A stretch of 64,000 nucleotides of DNA from an uncultured Selenomonadales bacterium (GCA_900315155.1 OMYB01000005.1:75284-139283); one strand, 5' to 3'; shown: positions 7,453 to 16,647, numbered from the stretch's first letter. Numbers and translations: made by a program. The notes: generated by a model not told the origin, from the sequence alone.

Positions 7453-8736
7453 TTACTGGGATTTCCCCATGCTGCCGTTCGGGACGGGGGCAGCGGGGGT
7501 TGGTGCGGTGCGTTCCTCGGATGCCGGAGCTTCCTCACGGGTACTGCGGGAACTCTCCTGGCTGCTGCTCGTATCCTTGGTACTATGGGTGTTTTCCCGG
7601 CTGGACTCGCGGCTGGATTCCCGGCTGCTTTCCGACTTCTGGTCTTTTTTCAGGCCGGATTTGTTGTTTGTCGAGCTGTGGCTGCGGCCGATGGAGGTAT
7701 CGCCCTCCGGGACTTCCTTTGCATTTGCCGGGATGGACTTTTCGTACTCGGCTGCGGCCTTTTCGAGACTCTGGCGTGCCGTCGTGCTCATCGTGATGCC
7801 CAGCGTATTGGCAAGCGTCGTACGCAGGTCTTTGACGTCCGGAATCCAGTAGCTGATGCCGTCGATGTAGAGCGGCTTGCCCGGAACCATATCCGTCTTG
7901 AGACCGTTCTTCTGGGCCTCCTTCAGCGTGCCGGCGAACTCGAGGAGCTGGCGGACGGAGAGATCCGTTTTAACCGAGTCCATGACGGAGCGGATGACGC
8001 TCGGCAGGTTCGGGATGATGGAGGGGCTCACGAGCTTGTCCATGCAGGCCTTCATGAATTTCTGCTGGCGTTTGATGCGGCCGATGTCGCCTTCCTCGTC
8101 GCGGAAGCGCACGTAGGTCACAGCTGTCTTGCCATCCATGTGCTGCATGCCTGGCTGGAGGTCGATGACGAGGCCGCCATCGTCGTCCCAGGGATCGGTG
8201 TAATACATGCGCTTTTCCACGTTGATATCGATGCCGCCGAGCGCGTCGATGATCTTTTGGAACGCATGCGTGTTGATGATGATATAGTGGTCCATGTTCA
8301 CGCCGAGGAAGTTCTCTACGGTATCCTGTGTGAGGCGTTCCCCGCCATAGGCGTAGGCTGCGTTGATCTTGTCAAAGCCGTGTCCCTTGATCTTTACGCG
8401 CGTGTCGCGCGGAATGGAGAGCAGGGCGGCCTGATCCGTTTTCGGGTCGATCGAGGCGACCATCAGCGTATCGGAGCGGCCGACGTCGTCCTCGCGGGTA
8501 TCGACGCCCATGATCATGATCGTGGCTTTGTCATGCGCGTGCACGAGGCCATCGTTGATGGCCTCCTCAGCAGGCTTGTCCAGCAGGCTCGTCGAGGCGA
8601 AAAGAGCGCCCGCGGCGGCTGCGACGACGAAACAGAGTACCAGCAGCGCCCACGGCCAGATGCGCCTCTTGTGGCGCGAGCGGCGGGGCGGTATCGGTGT
8701 ATTGGGCAAAATCATACCTTCTTTTCTTCTTTTCAT
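7453..8736 (-). CDS. LytR-CpsA-Psr (LCP) family protein
   Basis: The protein has 427 residues: a basic cytoplasmic N-terminus (PPRRSRHKRR), one membrane segment at about 27-50, then an extracytoplasmic LCP domain. The domain has MIMGVDTRED, SDTLMVASIDP, LLSIPRDTRV, HGFDKINAAYAYGG and YVRFRDEEGDIGRIKRQQ, the arginine/aspartate residues that hold the polyprenyl-pyrophosphate substrate. The family transfers lipid-linked glycopolymers to the wall or related acceptors. After residue 340 comes a low-complexity Ser/Arg/Glu tail with three ESSR repeats, then a Pro/Ala-rich end. The start is uncertain: ATG 8736 has almost no leader and no ribosome binding site, and the ATG at 8715 (MILPNTP) is an alternative. 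Confidence 0.9.
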   Translation of the reverse strand: MKRRKEGMILPNTPIPPRRSRHKRRIWPWALLVLCFVVAAAAGALFASTSLLDKPAEEAINDGLVHAHDKATIMIMGVDTREDDVGRSDTLMVASIDPKTDQAALLSIPRDTRVKIKGHGFDKINAAYAYGGERLTQDTVENFLGVNMDHYIIINTHAFQKIIDALGGIDINVEKRMYYTDPWDDDGGLVIDLQPGMQHMDGKTAVTYVRFRDEEGDIGRIKRQQKFMKACMDKLVSPSIIPNLPSVIRSVMDSVKTDLSVRQLLEFAGTLKEAQKNGLKTDMVPGKPLYIDGISYWIPDVKDLRTTLANTLGITMSTTARQSLEKAAAEYEKSIPANAKEVPEGDTSIGRSHSSTNNKSGLKKDQKSESSRESSRESSRENTHSTKDTSSSQESSRSTREEAPASEERTAPTPAAPVPNGSMGKSQ

Positions 8737-8753
8737 TCTAAACCATATCTTCT

Positions 8754-8782
8754 ATTATAGAGATATCGGCAATCTTGTGCAA
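8754..8782 (-). promoter_or_regulatory. Promoter of the LCP gene
   Basis: Minus strand TTGCAC (8782-8777), 17-base spacer, TATAAT (8759-8754). The predicted start of RNA is about ten bases before ATG 8736. Confidence 0.7.
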
Positions 8783-8835
8783 TTACTTCTTTTTTGCTGA
8801 TGCTATACCGACAGGATATGGAAAGGATGGTTATC

Positions 8836-9294
8836 ATGGGTCAGGAAATCGAGCGGAAATTCCTCGTACAGCCGGGATGGAAGCCTGACGGGGAAGGAAG
8901 CCGCATCGCACAGGGCTATCTCTCCTCGGTACCGGAGCGCACGGTGCGCGTGCGTGTGCGCGGCCGAAAAGGCTATCTTACGGTCAAGGGAAAGAATGCG
9001 GGAATCCAGCGGGCGGAGTTCGAGTACGAGATTCCGCTCGCAGATGCCGAGGCTATGCTGGCTCTCTGTGAGCAGCCCCTGATCGAAAAGACGCGCTATC
9101 TCATCCCACAGGGAGAACTCTGCTGGGAGGTCGATGTCTTTGAGGGAGACAATGCCGGGCTGACGGTCGCAGAGATCGAGCTGCCGTCGGAGGATACATC
9201 CTTTGCGCGCCCGGAATGGCTGGGCGAGGAGGTCTCCGGTGACCTGCGTTACTATAACTCGAGTCTCATCCGCCATCCGTTCCGGGCGTGGTGA
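8836..9294 (+). CDS. CYTH domain protein (triphosphate tunnel metalloenzyme)
   Basis: The protein has 152 residues. It opens with MGQEIERKFLV, the ExExK signature of CYTH/TTM proteins, followed by RIAQGYLSS, RTVRVRVRG, YLTVKGKN and EFEYEIP, then EKTRYLIP, WEVDVFEGDNAGLTVAEIELP and the closing DLRYYNSSLI. These alternating charged strands build the tunnel that binds triphosphates. Many bacterial members hydrolyse inorganic tripolyphosphate or are adenylate cyclases; the exact substrate here is unknown. The start at 8836 is chosen because the ExExK motif must be at the N-terminus and AAAGGA lies nine bases upstream. It is divergent from the LCP gene. Confidence 0.9.
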   Translation: MGQEIERKFLVQPGWKPDGEGSRIAQGYLSSVPERTVRVRVRGRKGYLTVKGKNAGIQRAEFEYEIPLADAEAMLALCEQPLIEKTRYLIPQGELCWEVDVFEGDNAGLTVAEIELPSEDTSFARPEWLGEEVSGDLRYYNSSLIRHPFRAW

Positions 9295-9647
9295 GTTTAT
9301 CCACAGCAACTCGTGCAAAAATCCACAGGGTTAATCACAAGATATAGCGCTTGACAGAAGATAAAGGCTATATCTTGAGTTATCAACGGATTTATCCACA
9401 GTATCCACAGTTTTTGGAGGATTTTTCACACACAATTTGCACAGGATGGCTTTCATATTATAGTAGGAAACTGAAAATCCTGAGGAAAGCCTCCAAGGTT
9501 ATCCACAGCTGTGGATGAGTTTGTGGATAATTCGAAAGCTCGTTTGATATCTATTTTCGCATGCTCTTGGAGGATTTTTTCTCGAAAGAGCCAATATATA
9601 AGATGTAAGAGTGTTTTTATTCGTGCGATATCCGGGGAGGTTTTGTC
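9295..9647. other. Gene-free oriC-like region with DnaA-box cluster
   Basis: This stretch has no coding potential and is AT-rich. Perfect TTATCCACA boxes lie at 9297-9305, 9392-9400, 9499-9507 and, inverted, 9522-9530. One-mismatch boxes are at 9319-9327, 9401-9409 and 9510-9518 (inverted). Bases 9501-9516 form a perfect 16-base palindrome (ATCCACAG/CTGTGGAT). Known DnaA consensus is TTATNCACA. Such clusters mark replication origins or DnaA-binding control sites. No adjacent dnaA or dnaN gene is present in the window. An AT-rich flank follows at 9531-9605. Confidence 0.75.
9338..9377. repeat. Inverted repeat within the DnaA-box region
   Basis: Eleven-base perfect arms CAAGATATAGC (9338-9348) and GCTATATCTTG (9367-9377), separated by 18 bases. 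It may be a protein site or cruciform; it has no T-run. Confidence 0.6.
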
Positions 9648-10079
9648 ATGTATCTGACGGAAGCAATGATCGACACGATGGTGCGCGAGGCGATGGATGC
9701 CATCAAGAATGCCTACGTACCATATGGCAATTTTGGAGTGGGAGCCTGTGTGCTGGCGAGCGATGGCACGTTCTACAAAGGATGTACGATCGAGAACACG
9801 ACACCGCGCCTCTCGGCCTCAGCGGAGGAGGTTGCGCTCTATCAGGCTGTAGCGGATGGCAAGCGCGAGTTTGACGGCATCGCGGTGATTGCGGATACGG
9901 AGAAGCCGTTTATCCCGAATGGCGGCGTCTGCCAGATTCTCGCCGAGTTCAATGTGCCGGAGGTGGTCATGGCGAACATGACCGGCGATGTGCTGCACCT
10001 CGAGCTCAAGGATCTGCTGCCGTATGGCATCAAGATCCGCGACAACGGCATCCATGACGACGAAATGCAGGAGGAATAA
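9648..10079 (+). CDS. Cytidine deaminase-like protein without zinc ligands
   Basis: The protein has 143 residues and aligns over its whole length with tetrameric cytidine deaminases: AYVPYGNFGVGACVL, GCTIENT, AVADGKREFDGIAVIADT and a C-terminal LLPYGI. The three zinc-binding cysteines of the family are replaced. The first is Ser58 (SAEE instead of CAER, with catalytic Glu60 kept). The PCxxC pair reads PNGGVC, giving Asn91 and Val94, with a stray Cys95. Deamination by the usual mechanism is therefore unlikely; it may bind nucleosides without turnover or have another role. GGGAGG lies upstream of ATG 9648. It is followed after 45 bases by a chemoreceptor gene on the same strand, so the two may be co-transcribed. 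Confidence 0.85.
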   Translation: MYLTEAMIDTMVREAMDAIKNAYVPYGNFGVGACVLASDGTFYKGCTIENTTPRLSASAEEVALYQAVADGKREFDGIAVIADTEKPFIPNGGVCQILAEFNVPEVVMANMTGDVLHLELKDLLPYGIKIRDNGIHDDEMQEE

Positions 10080-10124
10080 CATCGTCTCAGGGAAGGGCAC
10101 TGGAACAGAAAGGAATATGGGGAA

Positions 10125-12194
10125 ATGCATGATTTACTGAGCAGGATGAGCGTCAAGCAGAAGCTCATGGTGCCGGTATCGGTCCTGGTCTGCCTGGTAT
10201 TTCTCGTACTGGGCGTGGTCTTGAACAGCATCATCACAAAGAATGCGATGGATACGTTTGCGGATGATACGCAGCGGCAGGCAGAGCAGGTCGACAACGC
10301 GATGGATATCTTCCTGAACGGCCTGCGCGACGGCCTCGTCAATATGGCAAACGACCCGATCCTGAAACAGGGCGGCTCGCTCACAAAATATTATGAGGAG
10401 CAGCCGGGCGGGGACGGCATGGTCGCGATGGATCCGCAGGGCAAGGGCGGTTTCGAGCTCGCTGCCTATCAGCTGTTCCAGCGCTTTGGCGAGGCCAATA
10501 AAAATGCGGTCTCCGTCATCAGTTATGGCACAACGGATGGCGGCTATCTGCAGTATCCGGCCATCAAACGCAAGGCGGACTATGATTCGCGCAAGCGCAG
10601 CTGGTTCAAGGACAGCATGGCGGATACAAGCAAAGTCCGCATCACGAAGCCGTTCAAGACGTCCAAAGGGACGCCGACCGTCGGTATCTTTGCCGTGGTC
10701 AAAGGCAATGACGGCCAGCCACAGGGCGTGCTGGGCCTGAACATCGACCTGCCGGTCGTCACGGATATGATCGCGAATATCAAGATCGGTGAGACGGGCT
10801 ACATCATGATGCTGGATGCGGATGGCGTCATCATCGCTGACCCGAAGCATCCGGATGTCAACTTCCAGAAGCTCGAGGAGGCCAACCTTGGCGGGCTTTC
10901 GACGACGCCACTGAAAGCAGAACTGCAGGAAGTTGACCTCGACGGTACGACGAAGATTGTGCAGACCTATCGCTCGGAAAAGACGGGCTATCAGTACATC
11001 ACGCTGGTGGACAAATCACAGGTCATGGCGAGCGTGAGCCATATGCGGACGGCGCTCATTATTGCCCTGCTCGTCGCCCTGCTGCTGATCTTCGCCGTTA
11101 CGTGGAAATTGGCAGATGTTATCGTCGCGCAGCTGCGGGATCTCGAGTCCGCGGCCAGCCGCATGGCCAACGGCGACCTGCGCGATATCCAGGTCGCGAC
11201 GGAGGCAGACGATGAGATCGGCCGTCTCTCCCGTTCGTTCCAGCAGATGGTCGATGACCTGAAAAAACTGCTGCATGAGCTGAAGGAGAGCGCGGATGAG
11301 CTGTCCGGCTCCTCGGTGCAGATGAGCGGCGGTGTCCAGCAGGTCGCAGAGACCATCACGCATGTCGCCGGCGAGGTCGGGGATATCTCGGAGTCCTCGA
11401 CGAAGCAGAACGACACGATGACGAGCGTCGTGGATCATATCCGCGAGATGACGGATCGCATGGCCGGCATCGCGGATACCTCCGAGCACATCAGCGAGAC
11501 GTCGGGCAAGGCCGGCGAGGCCGCGAAAGCCGGCGTCTCCGGCGTGGACAGCGCCGTAGCTGCCATGGAGGAAATCCGCGCGACCGTCGACGAGTGCGCA
11601 CAGGCCGTGGCCGAGCTCGACAAGGGATCCGCGCACATCGGCGAGGTCATCGGCGCCATCCAGGGCATCGCCGAGCAGACGAACCTGCTCGCCCTCAACG
11701 CGGCCATCGAGGCTGCGCGTGCTGGGGAGCATGGCCGCGGCTTTGCCGTCGTGGCCGACGAGGTCCGCAAGCTGGCCGAGCAGTCCGCAGAGGCAGCCGA
11801 GGATATCGCCGGTACACTCTCCAGCGTCCAGGGCATCACCCAGCGCGCCGTCTCCTCCATGCAGGCGGGCACAGAGCGCGTCAAAAACGGCAGCAAAGTC
11901 GTCAACCGCGCGGGCGGCAAATTCCGCGAAATCGCCGGGCATATTGAGGAAGTCGATCAGCTCGTCAAGGAATCGGCCCGCACGGCATCGGCCCTCTCGG
12001 ACGATAGCATGAAGATGCTCGAAGGCGCGGAGCACATCGAGGAGACCACTCAGAAGATCACGGGCAACATCTCGAACATCTCCGCTGCGACCGAGGAACA
12101 GTCCGCCGCCATGGAGGAACTGGCCGCCTCCAGCCACGGCCTGGCCGACATGGCAGAAAAACTGCAAAAAGAAGCGGCACATTTCAAGTTCTGA
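10125..12194 (+). CDS. Methyl-accepting chemotaxis protein (dCache sensor)
   Basis: The protein has 689 residues. The first membrane segment is at about 12-34, a periplasmic dCache-type domain at about 35-300 ([21 protein letters not shown] is typical of Cache ligand pockets), and the second membrane segment at about 305-327. A HAMP linker follows, then a long coiled-coil signalling domain with the invariant tip [20 protein letters not shown]. It sends ligand information to CheA/CheW, which are not in this window. The ligand is unknown; dCache receptors often bind amino acids, purines or organic acids. The gene may share a transcript with the cytidine deaminase-like gene 45 bases upstream. 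A clear terminator follows. Confidence 0.93.
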   Translation: MHDLLSRMSVKQKLMVPVSVLVCLVFLVLGVVLNSIITKNAMDTFADDTQRQAEQVDNAMDIFLNGLRDGLVNMANDPILKQGGSLTKYYEEQPGGDGMVAMDPQGKGGFELAAYQLFQRFGEANKNAVSVISYGTTDGGYLQYPAIKRKADYDSRKRSWFKDSMADTSKVRITKPFKTSKGTPTVGIFAVVKGNDGQPQGVLGLNIDLPVVTDMIANIKIGETGYIMMLDADGVIIADPKHPDVNFQKLEEANLGGLSTTPLKAELQEVDLDGTTKIVQTYRSEKTGYQYITLVDKSQVMASVSHMRTALIIALLVALLLIFAVTWKLADVIVAQLRDLESAASRMANGDLRDIQVATEADDEIGRLSRSFQQMVDDLKKLLHELKESADELSGSSVQMSGGVQQVAETITHVAGEVGDISESSTKQNDTMTSVVDHIREMTDRMAGIADTSEHISETSGKAGEAAKAGVSGVDSAVAAMEEIRATVDECAQAVAELDKGSAHIGEVIGAIQGIAEQTNLLALNAAIEAARAGEHGRGFAVVADEVRKLAEQSAEAAEDIAGTLSSVQGITQRAVSSMQAGTERVKNGSKVVNRAGGKFREIAGHIEEVDQLVKESARTASALSDDSMKMLEGAEHIEETTQKITGNISNISAATEEQSAAMEELAASSHGLADMAEKLQKEAAHFKF

Positions 12195-12216
12195 TTGGAT
12201 AAATGTGCACGTACAT

Positions 12217-12248
12217 AAAACAGGACGGTGCAAACCGCCCTGTTTTTT
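12217..12248 (+). terminator. Terminator after the chemoreceptor
   Basis: AAAACAGG/CCTGTTTT arms with an inner CGG/CCG pairing, followed by T6. Confidence 0.8.
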
Positions 12249-12271
12249 CGGATTTTTTTGCAGAAAAACGC

Positions 12272-12300
12272 TTGACATGTTACAGATTTGTGCCTATAAT
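12272..12300 (+). promoter_or_regulatory. metY promoter
   Basis: TTGACA (12272-12277), exactly 17 bases, TATAAT (12295-12300): a full consensus housekeeping promoter. Such strength usually implies repression, and an operator follows directly. Confidence 0.9.
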
Positions 12301-12306
12301 ATAAAG

Positions 12307-12323
12307 CATATAAACAATATATG
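12307..12323 (+). promoter_or_regulatory. Operator shared with cysK (CymR-like site)
   Basis: CATATA-N5-TATATG palindrome starting six bases after the -10, so it covers the transcription start. The same palindrome followed by GTTTTA is found at the same place at the cysK promoter (43917-43933). Confidence 0.75.
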
Positions 12324-12375
12324 TTTTATAGAGCGGATACTTTCAGAAAAAGAATAAAGGAAAGAGGTTATATTT

Positions 12376-13671
12376 ATGAGCGAGCAGCAGAAATATCATT
12401 TTGAGACCCTTCAGCTTCACGTTGGCCAGGAGCAGGCCGATCCGACGACGGATGCGCGTGCGGTTCCTATCTATCAGACGACGTCTTACGTTTTTCATAA
12501 CAGCAAGCATGCGGCGGACCGCTTTGGCCTGCGCGATGCCGGCAACATCTACGGCCGCCTGACGAACCCGACGGAGGACGTCTTCGAGAAGCGCGTGGCT
12601 GCCCTAGAGGGCGGCGTCGGCGCGCTGGCTTTTGCCTCGGGCGCTGCGGCCATCACGACGGCGATCCAGGGCCTCGTGCACAAGGATCAGCACATCGTAG
12701 CTGCCACGACGATCTACGGCGGCACGTACAACCTGTTCGAGCATACGGCGCCAGACTGGGGTATCAGCACGACGTTCGTCGACCCGGCCAAGGGACCGCA
12801 GGCTTTCGAGGACGCGATCCAGGACAACACGCAGATTCTCTACATCGAGTCCGTCGGCAACCCGAACGCGAACCTCATCGATATCGATGCGGTCGCGGCC
12901 ATCGCGCACAAGCATAAGATCCCTCTCGTCGTCGATAACACGTTTGCGACGCCGTATCTGCTGCGCCCGTTCGAGCATGGCGCCGACATTGTCGTGCACT
13001 CTGCGACGAAGTTCATCGGCGGTCACGGCACGACGCTCGGTGGCGTCGTCGTCGACAGCGGTAAGTTCGACTGGGTGGCGAGCGGCAAGTTCCCGTGGCT
13101 CGTCGAGCCGAATGCCAGCTATCATGGCGTCAGCTTTGCGAAGGATATCGGCGCGGCCGGCTACATCACGTACCTGCGCGCGCTGCTGCTCCGCGACACG
13201 GGCGCTACGCTCGCCCCGTTCAGCGCATTCCTGCTCCTGCAGGGCCTCGAGACGCTGTCCCTGCGCGTTGAGCGCCACAGCGAGAACGCCCTGAAGGTTG
13301 TCGACTACCTCGCGAAGAACCCGCATGTCGCGAAGGTCAACCATCCGAGCCTGCCGGATCATCCGGATCATGAGCTTTACAAGAAGTACTTCCCGAACGG
13401 CGGCCTGTCCATCTTCACGTTCGAGATCAAGGGCGGTGCGGATGAAGCGGTCAAGTTCATCGACCATCTGAAGATCTTCAGCCTGCTCGCGAACGTCGCT
13501 GACGTGAAGTCCCTCGTCATCCATCCGGCCTCCACGACGCACTCGCAGATGAGCGAGGAGGAGCTCCTGGCCTCGGGTATCACGCCGGCTACGATCCGCC
13601 TCTCCATCGGCACGGAGCACATCGACGATATCATCGCCGACCTCGACCAGGCGTTCAAGGCTCTGGACTGA
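12376..13671 (+). CDS. metY: O-acetylhomoserine sulfhydrylase / cysteine synthase family
   Basis: The protein has 431 residues and is a Cys/Met-metabolism PLP enzyme. It makes homocysteine from O-acetyl-L-homoserine and sulfide. The PLP lysine is K212 in [12 protein letters not shown]; the substrate-side motif [32 protein letters not shown] is typical of the MetY branch, and the protein is about 40 residues longer than MetB/MetC relatives. AAAGAGG precedes ATG 12376. It is a single-gene unit with its own strong promoter and an operator shared with cysK, so it should be switched with sulfur supply. A long bidirectional terminator follows. Confidence 0.93.
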   Translation: MSEQQKYHFETLQLHVGQEQADPTTDARAVPIYQTTSYVFHNSKHAADRFGLRDAGNIYGRLTNPTEDVFEKRVAALEGGVGALAFASGAAAITTAIQGLVHKDQHIVAATTIYGGTYNLFEHTAPDWGISTTFVDPAKGPQAFEDAIQDNTQILYIESVGNPNANLIDIDAVAAIAHKHKIPLVVDNTFATPYLLRPFEHGADIVVHSATKFIGGHGTTLGGVVVDSGKFDWVASGKFPWLVEPNASYHGVSFAKDIGAAGYITYLRALLLRDTGATLAPFSAFLLLQGLETLSLRVERHSENALKVVDYLAKNPHVAKVNHPSLPDHPDHELYKKYFPNGGLSIFTFEIKGGADEAVKFIDHLKIFSLLANVADVKSLVIHPASTTHSQMSEEELLASGITPATIRLSIGTEHIDDIIADLDQAFKALD

Positions 13672-13733
13672 GTCCGGCATGCCCCGCGGTTCCCTTTTTC
13701 CTTCTCATTTTTGATTCATCACACATAAACGAG

Positions 13734-13773
13734 ACAGGGCCTATCTCCCAACATAGCGGGAGATAGGCCCTGT
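13734..13773. terminator. Bidirectional terminator metY / 5'-nucleotidase
   Basis: Sixteen-base perfect arms (ACAGGGCCTATCTCCC and complement) with an eight-base loop; T-rich to the right. Confidence 0.8.
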
Positions 13774-13797
13774 TTGTGTTATGTTATATGGCTGTAC

Positions 13798-15459
13798 TTA
13801 TTTGATGACGTTCCAGTTATGGTCGCAATGCGGCGTGATCGTGCCCTTATCCTGGATGTACTTCATGAGGATGCTGCGCACCTGGCCGTCGTCGCCCATC
13901 TGCTTGAGGGAGTTGAACACGACCTCGGGGCGCTCGTCGCCCGTGTAGCCCATGGCTGCCATGTAGCCGCCGCCACCGTTCATGCGGTAGTCGTTGATGG
14001 CCATGGTGAACGAGTCCGTATCCTTGACGTCTTTGCCCTGATACTGCAGCTTTGTGATCTTGTGGCCGGACGGCTTCCGCGTGTCGATCGTGTAGTCCAC
14101 GCCCTGGATCATGTCGTAGTTGTAGTCCGGCTGTACGCCATAGTGGTCGGCTGCGAACTCCATGTACTTGCGCAGCTCGGCGCCCGTGATGCGGATGCCA
14201 TAGAGGTAATTCTCATAGATGTAGATACCGGCGATTTCCTGGCGCGTGACAGGGCCCTTGGCGATGCTCTGGCTCGGGTTGAAAGAGGCACAGGCCGAGA
14301 GCTGCGTGCCGGCGACCTCGCGCTGTACGTCGCTTACGAAGTCCACAATCGCTGAATCCTGATGGTTCGACTCGTATCCGGAGAACTCGCCCGTGGACTG
14401 GCCGATGACGCCCTGCAGGTAGTTGAGCGTCTTCTGATGCCACTTGTCTACGCCCTTGACGATGGCGGGATCATCCGCTACGCCTTTGACGGAGACAGCC
14501 TGCGTCGTGGCTTTCTGGACTTTCCACTTGCCATCGACTTTCTTCAGCGTGAGCACGCTCTTACCGACGAATTTGCCATCCTTGCCGCTCTCGACGACCG
14601 GTACGCCGTTGATGACGCCATCCGGGTAGACCGTGCCATCCGGTGCTTTGATGGGCTTCGTGTTGTCGATGACGACGTGGTTATGTGCGCAGATCAGCAG
14701 GCTGAGCTCCGGGCAGGTACGTGCGAGGTTCACGACCTGGTTCTCGGCCGAGTCGCGGCCCGGGCGCTCCACGCCGGAGTGCGTGACGCCGATGATGAGG
14801 TCCACGCCCTGCGCCTGCAGCTCCTTGATGCACTGCTGCATGACCGGGATCTGGTCGACGAAATGCACGCCCGCATAGTGAGATTTCGCCTCGAAGTTCG
14901 GGATGGCCGGCGTCACTTCGCCGATGATGCCCACGCGCACCTTCTCGCCGTCGATTTTTACCGTCTTGATCGTGTACGGCTTCAGCGGAGCCCAGGTCTT
15001 GTTCGTCTTGTCATCGATGACATTGGCTGCGAGCACCGTGCTGCCCTTGATGGCTTTTTTCAAATAGTCCAGGCCGAAATTGTACTCGTGGTTGCCCGTG
15101 ACGATGGCATCGTAGCCGATGGTCCGGAACGCATCGAACATCGGGTGCGTCTGCCACTCATCCGGATGCTGCACCATGTAGGTGTCAAGCGGCGTGCCCT
15201 GCACGATATCACCGGCGTCGATGATGAGCGAATCATCGTCCTTCGTCAGTTTCGCGCGGTCCGTCTTGATGACCGTGCTGACCTTCGCGAGACCGACATC
15301 CGCCGGTTTCGCCGTGAAATAGTTCCAGCCAATCACGCTGCCGTGTACGTCCGAGGTCGAGTAGACCGTGAGGTCACCGGCAAAAGCCGTCCCCGTCGTG
15401 ATGGCAGCCGTCAGGGCAGCCAGGGCAAACGTACGTAATGTCTTTTTCATCTTGTTCAT
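13798..15459 (-). CDS. Secreted 5'-nucleotidase / metallophosphatase (UshA-like)
   Basis: The protein has 553 residues. Residues 1-28 form a Sec signal peptide (KKTLRTFALAALTAAITTGTAFAG, likely cut after AFA). The metallophosphatase domain follows with the metal-binding motifs TSDVHG, DAGDIVQG, GNHEYNFG, THSG and CAHNHV. The C-terminal 5'-nucleotidase domain (about 350-520) carries SACASFNPS, YLYGIRITGAELRKYME and the substrate-stacking INDYRMNGGGGY. The family removes phosphate from extracellular nucleotides or cyclic nucleotides (UshA/CpdB type). There is no LPXTG anchor, which fits export to the periplasm of a diderm. It has its own promoter. Confidence 0.92.
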   Translation of the reverse strand: MNKMKKTLRTFALAALTAAITTGTAFAGDLTVYSTSDVHGSVIGWNYFTAKPADVGLAKVSTVIKTDRAKLTKDDDSLIIDAGDIVQGTPLDTYMVQHPDEWQTHPMFDAFRTIGYDAIVTGNHEYNFGLDYLKKAIKGSTVLAANVIDDKTNKTWAPLKPYTIKTVKIDGEKVRVGIIGEVTPAIPNFEAKSHYAGVHFVDQIPVMQQCIKELQAQGVDLIIGVTHSGVERPGRDSAENQVVNLARTCPELSLLICAHNHVVIDNTKPIKAPDGTVYPDGVINGVPVVESGKDGKFVGKSVLTLKKVDGKWKVQKATTQAVSVKGVADDPAIVKGVDKWHQKTLNYLQGVIGQSTGEFSGYESNHQDSAIVDFVSDVQREVAGTQLSACASFNPSQSIAKGPVTRQEIAGIYIYENYLYGIRITGAELRKYMEFAADHYGVQPDYNYDMIQGVDYTIDTRKPSGHKITKLQYQGKDVKDTDSFTMAINDYRMNGGGGYMAAMGYTGDERPEVVFNSLKQMGDDGQVRSILMKYIQDKGTITPHCDHNWNVIK

Positions 15460-15539
15460 GATAGGATTTCCCTTTCAGCACGTATAAAATGGATTTATAA
15501 TTATTGAAGGCTATAATAAACCATCTCCAACAAAGAGAA

Positions 15540-15568
15540 ATTATATCATGATTTTGTCGTGTTTGCAA
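15540..15568 (-). promoter_or_regulatory. Promoter of the 5'-nucleotidase gene
   Basis: Minus strand TTGCAA (15568-15563), 17-base spacer, TATAAT (15545-15540), about 75 bases before the start codon. Confidence 0.75.
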
Positions 15569-15590
15569 AGGACATGTGACCTTTTTGCCA

Positions 15591-16481
15591 TCAGTGAATC
15601 GCGTGTTTCTTGAAGCGGCCGCCGACGATGTCGTGGACGGCGTTGATGGTGACGAAGGCGTTCTCGTCTTTCTCGAGGACGATTTCCTTGAGTTTATCGA
15701 CTTCGAGGCGCGTGACGACGCAGTAGAGAACTTCCTTTTTGTCGCCCGTGTAGCCACCCGCGCCGTGGAGGACGGTGACGCCGCGGCCGAGGCGGTCGTT
15801 GAGGGCGGAGGTGACTTCCTCGTGCTCGTCCGTGACGATCATGACGGCGTAGGATTCGTCGAGGCCCTTGATGACGACGTCGATCATCTTGGAGATGACG
15901 AAATAGGCGACGAGGGAGTACATGGCTTTATCCCAGCCATAGAGCAGGCCGGCGCTCGACAGGATGAAGAGGTTGATGAACATGACGACCTCGCCGACGG
16001 AAAAGACGGAGCGCTTGTCCATGATGATGGCGACGATCTCTGTGCCGTCGAGCGAGCCGCCCGCGCGGATGATGAGGCCGACGCCGAGGCCGTCGATGAT
16101 GCCGCCGAAGATGGCCGCGAGGAACGGGTCCTCGGTCACGCGCCCGACGGGCTCAAAGACGCCGGACCAGAACGACAGGAAGCAGATTGCGATCATCGTC
16201 GCGATGGCAAAGTTCTTGCCGATCTGCTTGTACCCGCCGAGGTAGAGGAACGGGATATTCAGCAGGACGACGAACATGCCGAAAGACATGCCGGTGATGG
16301 AACTCAGCATGATGGCGATACCGACGACACCGCCGTCTATGACCTGGTTCGGGATCAGGAACAACTCCAGGCCGACGGATGCGATGATGGCACCGATGAA
16401 GATCATGAGGTATTTTTTGACATAGAATGAAAGTTTTCGCTTTTGCTTGATGGCTTTTCTTGCCGCAGCGGATTCGTTCAT
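15591..16481 (-). CDS. YitT family membrane protein (DUF161/DUF2179)
   Basis: The protein has 296 residues. The first 30 are basic and cytoplasmic, followed by about five or six hydrophobic helices containing PNQVIDGGVVGIA and GGSLDGTEI(V)AI, the conserved loops of the YitT/YqfU group. A soluble C-terminal DUF2179 domain (about 225-290) has AVMIVTDEHEEV, GRGVTVLHGAGGYTGDKKEVLYCVV and a final FVTINAVHDIVGGRF. The biochemical role of the family is not established. It is divergent from the fructose operon regulator; its promoter overlaps a direct repeat. Confidence 0.88.
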   Translation of the reverse strand: MNESAAARKAIKQKRKLSFYVKKYLMIFIGAIIASVGLELFLIPNQVIDGGVVGIAIMLSSITGMSFGMFVVLLNIPFLYLGGYKQIGKNFAIATMIAICFLSFWSGVFEPVGRVTEDPFLAAIFGGIIDGLGVGLIIRAGGSLDGTEIVAIIMDKRSVFSVGEVVMFINLFILSSAGLLYGWDKAMYSLVAYFVISKMIDVVIKGLDESYAVMIVTDEHEEVTSALNDRLGRGVTVLHGAGGYTGDKKEVLYCVVTRLEVDKLKEIVLEKDENAFVTINAVHDIVGGRFKKHAIH

Positions 16482-16517
16482 AGGCTCATCTCCTTTGAAA
16501 AAACATGTTTCTTTCTA

Positions 16518-16548
16518 ATTATATCGTAAATCGCATACCTCGTAAATC
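16518..16548 (-). promoter_or_regulatory. yitT-family promoter with direct repeats
   Basis: Minus strand TTTACG, 17-base spacer, TATAAT (16523-16518). The octamer CGTAAATC occurs at 16525-16532 and again at 16541-16548, covering the spacer and the -35, as a possible repressor or activator site in this divergent region. Confidence 0.55.
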
Positions 16549-16590
16549 ACAGACCGGAAAAACGAAATGCCGTATTTTGCAGATTTGTGA

Positions 16591-16619
16591 TTGACTTTGA
16601 CGGAGTATAGAGGTATGAT
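16591..16619 (+). promoter_or_regulatory. Fructose operon promoter
   Basis: TTGACT (16591-16596), 17 bases, TATGAT (16614-16619), upstream of the DeoR-type regulator gene. Confidence 0.7.
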
Positions 16620-16647
16620 AGAGATAAATCAGAAAGAAGTGATAAAC

